From Streptantibioticus ferralitis (GTDB lineage Bacteria > Actinomycetota > Actinomycetes > Streptomycetales > Streptomycetaceae), in contig NZ_JARHTQ010000011.1 in NCBI RefSeq assembly GCF_029223525.1, positions 169,146-233,145 of the forward strand: a stretch of 64,000 nucleotides of DNA, given 5' to 3'. How positions within the stretch are numbered: the first letter of the stretch is position 1; every line of letters starts with the position of its first letter. Made by a program: the position numbers and the translations under genes. This document shows positions 59,996-64,000 of the stretch, in pieces. The notes beneath the pieces were generated by a model. The model was not told the DNA's origin. It searched no databases and saw only the letters and a list, made by a program, of their open reading frames with translations.

Positions 59996-60520
59996 TTGAG
60001 CACCGCTACCCGCGAAGACGACCCCGTCGAGACCCTGAACGCGGCGGATTTCGCCTTCACCAGGCGCGCCTGGGTCGACGCCGCCCCCACACGGGTCTAC
60101 GACCTGGTCAGTGACGTGTCCGCGATCCGCCGGTGGAGCCCCAACGCCACCGACGTCGCCTTCGACCAGGACGCCGGACCCCGAGTCGGCGCCTGGTTCA
60201 GCGGCCGCAACCACAGGGACGGCAAGCAGTGGACCACCCGCTCCCAGATCACGCAGGCCGACCCCGCCACCTTCACCTTCGTCGTCGGCGGCGCCGAGGA
60301 CGGCATCGTGCGATGGAGCTGGACCTTCCAACCCCAAGGACGCGGAACCGTCGTCCAGCAGTCCTGGCAACTCCTGCGCCTCGACCCGGTGCTGGGCACC
60401 ACCCGCAGCGACCTCGACGCACTGCGCGACTACATGGCGGACAGCGCCGAAACCACACTGGCCTCCCTCGCCCAATGGATCGCCGAAGAACGCCACCGCC
60501 ACACCACCCGCAGCCAATGA
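59996..60520 (+). CDS. SRPBCC (START-like) family protein
   Basis: This 174-residue protein has the polyketide cyclase/dehydrase fold: FTRRAWVDAAPTRVYDLVSD (first strand and helix), IRRWSPNATDV, PRVGAWFSGRNHRDGKQWTT, VRWSWTFQPQGRGTVVQQSW and a long C-terminal helix. Members bind hydrophobic small molecules, and many have no known catalysis. The start is TTG at 59996 because GGAGG lies 5 bp upstream (59986-59990) and the protein then begins MSTATREDDP. It is divergently arranged with the XRE-MmyB regulator. Confidence 0.85.
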   Translation: MSTATREDDPVETLNAADFAFTRRAWVDAAPTRVYDLVSDVSAIRRWSPNATDVAFDQDAGPRVGAWFSGRNHRDGKQWTTRSQITQADPATFTFVVGGAEDGIVRWSWTFQPQGRGTVVQQSWQLLRLDPVLGTTRSDLDALRDYMADSAETTLASLAQWIAEERHRHTTRSQ

Positions 60521-60589
60521 CCGGATCTCCAGCTGATCCGCTGTCGCGGCAGGCCGACGTTCAGTGTCGGAAAACGATGGCACCCTCAA

Positions 60590-61349
60590 GTGATCAACGC
60601 ACCACCCACGGATGATCATGTGTTCGTGGAGGAACAGGTGCGTGACTACGGCTTTTCAGCAGCTCAACAGGATGAGATCTGGGGACGCTGGCGTGAGGGA
60701 CAGTCGTTTAGCTTGATGGGGCGGGCGCTCGGGGCGCCGATGCACCATGTCCGGCGGTTCTTGTACCAGAGCGGCGGCGTCCGTCAGGCCCCGCAGCAGC
60801 GGTCACGGCGGCATCTGACCGGCAGCGAGCGCGAGGAGATATCCCGCGGTATCGCCGCTGGAGAGTCTGCCCGGCAACTGGCCCGGCGGCTGGGCAGATC
60901 GCCGTCGACCGTCTCTCGCGAGATTGCCCGCAACGGCGGTCGGGGCCGCTACCGAGCAGCATCCGCAGATGCGGCCGCCTACGAACGCGGGCGCCGCCCC
61001 AAGTCGGCCAAGCTGGCCCAACGTCCTGTTCTGCGCGCCTTGGTGGAGGCCAAGCTGGCGCTGTGTTGGTCACCCGAGCAGATCGCGGGCTGGTTGCGAC
61101 GTCAGTTCCCCACCGATGCCTCCATGCAGATCTCGCACGAGGCGATCTACCTCTCGCTCTACGACCCTCGTCGGCGCCAGGCGATCGACCGCAGCCTCAC
61201 CCAGCGACTGCGGTCAGCCAGGCCCATGCGTCGCCCGAAGATCGCCCGCCGACCCACCGGGCGGGGCATCATCCGCGGCATGGTGTCCATCACTGCCCGC
61301 CCCGCCGAGGTCGAGGACCGCAAGATCCCGGGCCATTGGGAGGGGGATC
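60590..61349 (+). pseudogene. IS30-family transposase, 5' part, interrupted by group II intron
   Basis: The frame from GTG 60590 gives an N-terminal HTH (GFSAAQQDEIWGRWREGQSF), then the IS30 signature HLTGSEREEISRGIAAGESA, RQLARRLGRSPSTVSREIAR, WSPEQIAGWLRRQFPTDASM, SHEAIYLSLYDPRRR and DRKIPGHWEGD, where the first catalytic Asp lies. At that point the frame runs into the intron start GTGCG at 61350. The remaining ~110 residues of the catalytic domain are not visible before the window ends, so the 3' exon is beyond 63900, absent or rearranged. Confidence 0.85.
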
Positions 61350-61978
61350 GTGCGACACGAAGCTGCACGAAGGTGAGTGGACTGACCGGTTGGAGGGGCG
61401 GCTGATGAGGCCGTAGGTGTAGTCACGGGTCCGTGTCCGTATGACCCGTCCCCGCCCTTGACGTGCGATGCCGGTAACGGCGTGGTGCGAAGCTCAGGGG
61501 AAAGCCCAAGGGCTCCCGTTCCATCCGGGAGTTACCGGCAAGGGGAAGACCGGACGGGTGAACGCAAGTGAACTCCCGATGATGCCTCGTGATCCCAAGC
61601 CCCGCCGATGGAAGGTTCCAGTGGGGTGCATGGCTGGCCGCTGAGAAGCGGCAGGCGCTGGCCGGCAGAGGTCACTCCGGCCAGGTGGACACCGCCGCCT
61701 CGGGGTAAAGGGAGCACCCACCCCGGTCGTATCTCATTCGTGTGGAACGTGGAAACCCCGTTGGGGTCCGGGCCGTCGTGGCCCGGTCGGTCGACCGTGA
61801 GGAAGGCTCAACTCCCCAGCGGGAACAGGATGGCCCAAGAAGCCAATGCCGGAATCCGAAAGGAAACGGGAACCCGGGGCAGCATGACCGGCCTCTCCGC
61901 CGGTCGCCCCGCATAACCGTCCGGATACGGGCGTGCTGCCCGGACCCGAAAGGGTGCTGACGTGGGCCGGGTGAGCCT

Positions 61979-63805
61979 GTGTGGACTCGCTGGACGAGGA
62001 CGATGGAACTGAGGGGCAAGTTGGACGCCATGACGGATACGGACGGAGCGGCCCCGGCCGTCCCGTCCGTTGCCGCGACGGTGAACGGACCCGAGGGCGA
62101 AGACCTGGACTGGGTGTCGGTCGACTGGCGCCGGGTCGAGGAGGACGTACGGCGTCTGCGGCAGAGGATCTTCACGGCATCGCAGGCGGGGGACCTGAAG
62201 AAGGTCCGCAACTTGCAGAAGCTGATGCTCCGGTCCCGTTCGAACACGCTCCTGAGCGTGCGGCGGGTCACGGAGATCAACGCGGGACGCGCGACGGCGG
62301 GAGTCGACGGGAAGGTGGTGCTGATGTCCCAGTCCAAGGCCGCGTTGGCCGACTGGGTCCAGCACCGTGCTCGACCGTGGATTCCCAAGCCCGTCAAGCG
62401 GGTGTTCATCCCCAAACCGGGGACGACGAAGAAGCGCGGCCTCGGGATACCCGTGATCGCTGACCGGTGCCTGCAAGCTGTGGCACTGGGCGCACTGGAA
62501 CCTGAGTGGGAGGCGCGGTTCGAGCCGAAGTCGTACGGCTTTCGGCCCGGCCGCGGCTGTCACGACGCGATCGGGGCCATCTACTCCACGCTCAATGGGA
62601 AGAACCCGCAGCGTGTGTGGGTGCTCGACGCGGACCTGACGGCGGCGTTCGACCGTATCGACCACGACCGGCTGATGGCCGCGCTTGGCACCTTCCCCGC
62701 CCGGGGACTGGTCCGGCAATGGCTGAAGGCCGGGGCCGAGGATCGAGGCCGGTTCGCCCCGACCGAGACCGGGACTCCGCAGGGCGGAGTGATCAGCCCG
62801 TTGCTCTTCAACGTGGCCCTGCACGGGATGGAGGAAGCCGCAGGCGTCCGCTACTTCACGACCGGCAGAGACGCCGGAAGTGCGCAGAGCGGGAGCCCGG
62901 TGCTGGTGAGATACGCAGACGATTTCGTCGCGATGTGCACCAGCCGTGAACAGGCCGAGCAGGTCAAGAAACGGCTGGCCGCATGGCTGACGCCCAGGGG
63001 GCTCGCCTTCCACGAGGACAAGACACACATCGTCCACGCGGAGAGCGGGTTCGACTTCCTGGGGTTCAACGTCCGCCGCTATCACGGCAAGCTGCTGATC
63101 AAACCGAGCACAGCGGCTCAACGACGGATCCGGGAACGGCTGAGTACCGAGATGCTGGCCCTGCGCGGGGCCAACGCTGGTGCGGTACTCAAGAAGATCA
63201 ACCCGATCGTGCGGGGCTGGTCGGCCTACTACCGGACGGCGGTGTCCAGCGAGGTCTTCACCGCACTGGACAATCACATGTGGACGCTCGCTTACAAGTG
63301 GGCCAAGCACAGCCACCCGAACAAGCCGAAGCACTGGATATCCGACAAATACTTCGGCCGGTTCAACAAGGCCAGGAAGGACCGGTGGGTGTTCGGCGAC
63401 CGCGTCAGCGGCGCCTATCTCCTCAAGTTCTCCTGGACGAAGATCGTCCGGCACCAGTTGGTCAAGGGCAGGGCGTCCCCGGACGACCCCGCGCTGGAGT
63501 CGTACTGGGCCGAGCGGCGTTGCAAAGGACCACCCCCGCCGGTCGACGGCATGACCGTGCGCCTGCTTCAGGCACAACAAGGTCGCTGCCCGATCTGCGG
63601 AGGACTCCTGCTGCACGCCGATCACCCGCCGCGAAGCCCACAGGAATGGGAAGCGTGGCGGGCCGTCCTCAGGAAAGCGATCTCCAAGCAGTACGTCGCA
63701 TTCCCGGACGGGGACTCGCCGGACGATCAGCGAATCCGTCTCCTCCACACCCAATGTCAACGGCGGAATGGAGCCGCCAGTTACAAGCCCCGCACCTTCT
63801 CCTGA
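61979..63805 (+). CDS. ltrA: Group II intron-encoded reverse transcriptase/maturase
   Basis: The protein is about 600 residues; GTG 61979 or ATG 62003 can be the start. RT blocks are VTEINAGRATAGVDGKVVLM, PVKRVFIPKPGTTKKRGLGI, FEPKSYGFRPGRGCHDAIGA, VWVLDADLTAAFDRIDHDRL, GTPQGGVISPLLFNVALHGM and the intact catalytic YADD (VLVRYADDFVAMCTS). A maturase domain follows (ILKKINPIVRGWSAYYRT-type; here KKINPIVRGWSAYYRTAVSS). The C-terminus has C-P-I-C-G-G-L-L-L-H-A-D-H and later LLHTQCQRRN, an HNH-like endonuclease. Promotes splicing and mobility of the surrounding intron; all catalytic motifs appear intact. Confidence 0.93.
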   Translation: MWTRWTRTMELRGKLDAMTDTDGAAPAVPSVAATVNGPEGEDLDWVSVDWRRVEEDVRRLRQRIFTASQAGDLKKVRNLQKLMLRSRSNTLLSVRRVTEINAGRATAGVDGKVVLMSQSKAALADWVQHRARPWIPKPVKRVFIPKPGTTKKRGLGIPVIADRCLQAVALGALEPEWEARFEPKSYGFRPGRGCHDAIGAIYSTLNGKNPQRVWVLDADLTAAFDRIDHDRLMAALGTFPARGLVRQWLKAGAEDRGRFAPTETGTPQGGVISPLLFNVALHGMEEAAGVRYFTTGRDAGSAQSGSPVLVRYADDFVAMCTSREQAEQVKKRLAAWLTPRGLAFHEDKTHIVHAESGFDFLGFNVRRYHGKLLIKPSTAAQRRIRERLSTEMLALRGANAGAVLKKINPIVRGWSAYYRTAVSSEVFTALDNHMWTLAYKWAKHSHPNKPKHWISDKYFGRFNKARKDRWVFGDRVSGAYLLKFSWTKIVRHQLVKGRASPDDPALESYWAERRCKGPPPPVDGMTVRLLQAQQGRCPICGGLLLHADHPPRSPQEWEAWRAVLRKAISKQYVAFPDGDSPDDQRIRLLHTQCQRRNGAASYKPRTFS

Positions 63806-63828
63806 CCGCGAGCCCCTGGGGCTTGCTT

Positions 63829-63863
63829 GAGCCGTGTGCGGTGAACAGCTGCTTGCACGGTTC
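63829..63863 (+). ncRNA. Group II intron domain V hairpin (second intron)
   Basis: A 35-nt hairpin begins GAGCCGTGTGC and ends GCACGGTTC, with the usual internal bulge and tip. It lies 23 nt after the stop of the reverse transcriptase. Confidence 0.85.
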
Positions 63864-63901
63864 TGAGGGGGCGGGGCAATGCCGTTGCTTGACCTCTAAA
63901 C

Positions 63902-64000
63902 CAATCTGGGGAGGAGTCTGACGATCTTGGGTTGGATGCGTCGAGTCGGTTGACGTCTCCAACCTTTCGGCGGGTCGGCGTACTTGAGTTTCAGGCGTTT
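63902..64000. other. Right edge of window after the second intron
   Basis: About 100 nt. If the intron ends at 63901, the joined frame would read …GHWEGD-PIWGGV then stop, which is not a clear IS30 continuation. A minus-strand frame enters from the right edge but is too short to identify. Confidence 0.35.

Larger units (their letters stand above)
61350..63901 (+). ncRNA. Second group II intron, inserted in IS30 transposase
   Basis: The intron begins GTGCGAC at 61350, directly after the GHWEGD codons of the IS30 gene. The 5' structured region runs to about 61978. An intron-encoded protein (61979-63805), domain V (63829-63863) and a domain VI hairpin (about 63864-63896) follow. The 3' end is near 63901 but is not certain, because the sequence after it does not clearly continue the IS30 gene. 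It is a different intron from the one at 4923-7340: the encoded proteins are of different subtypes. Confidence 0.78.

Overview
The window is high-GC actinomycete DNA, most likely from Streptomyces or a close relative. It has GTG/TTG starts, strong G/C bias at third codon positions, hybrid NRPS/PKS genes and actinobacterial insertion sequences. It is an accessory region: one large biosynthetic gene cluster on the minus strand, a smaller set of tailoring-type genes on the plus strand, and many insertion sequences and IS remnants. Both ends of the window lie inside larger units, an NRPS gene on the left and a group II intron on the right.

Left part (1-20 kb). The 3' end of an NRPS gene (C-terminal condensation residues, A and PCP domains) is followed by two adjacent insertion sequences. 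An IS1380-family element has a frameshifted transposase and CTAA target duplications. An IS5-family (IS1031-type) element has TAA duplications, and its transposase is split by a group II intron encoding a reverse transcriptase with YADD and HNH motifs. ISAzo13-, IS30- and IS3-like remnants follow. Then comes a plus-strand set: a stand-alone carrier protein, a beta-lactamase-fold hydrolase, a type II thioesterase, a clavaminate-synthase-like oxygenase, a cytochrome P450, and a low-molecular-weight phosphatase fused to tetratricopeptide repeats. Both the hydrolase and the thioesterase have Cys where the nucleophilic Ser is expected. Next is another transposon graveyard, in which an IS110 element has split an older rve-type transposase.

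Core (20-49.4 kb, minus strand). Reading in the direction of transcription: MerR regulator, FAD aromatic hydroxylase, O-methyltransferase, large LuxR (LAL) activator, KAS III-like acyltransferase, then the megasynthases. These are CP-Cy-A(Cys)-Ox-PCP, KS-AT(malonyl)-ACP-Cy-A(Cys)-PCP-Ct, and C-A-PCP. They are followed by an FAD monooxygenase, an acyl-CoA-dehydrogenase-like flavoprotein, a type II thioesterase, an O-methyltransferase, an amidohydrolase and an MFS exporter, most of them overlapping by a few bases. The KS-AT-ACP-Cy-A(Cys)-PCP-Ct protein together with a C-A-PCP protein, flavoprotein, thioesterase and amidohydrolase matches the known logic of caerulomycin/collismycin 2,2'-bipyridine assembly. 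Here the picolinate-loading part is replaced by a thiazole-forming module, so a thiazolyl-pyridine scaffold is predicted by inference. Three MerR-type promoters (TTGACT, 19-bp spacer, conserved dyad) precede the FAD hydroxylase, the O-methyltransferase and the exporter, and probably tie them to the MerR gene.

Right part (49.4-64 kb). A gene-poor stretch with tRNA-T-arm-like motifs and a decayed segment also found near 18.9 kb leads to two translationally coupled genes of unknown function, the second with an excisionase-like HTH. A deleted Tn3 transposase follows. Next come ordinary metabolic genes: carboxylesterase, MBL-fold hydrolase, secreted beta-propeller, and an HTH regulator divergent from an SRPBCC protein. 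The window ends in an IS30 transposase interrupted by a second, different group II intron.
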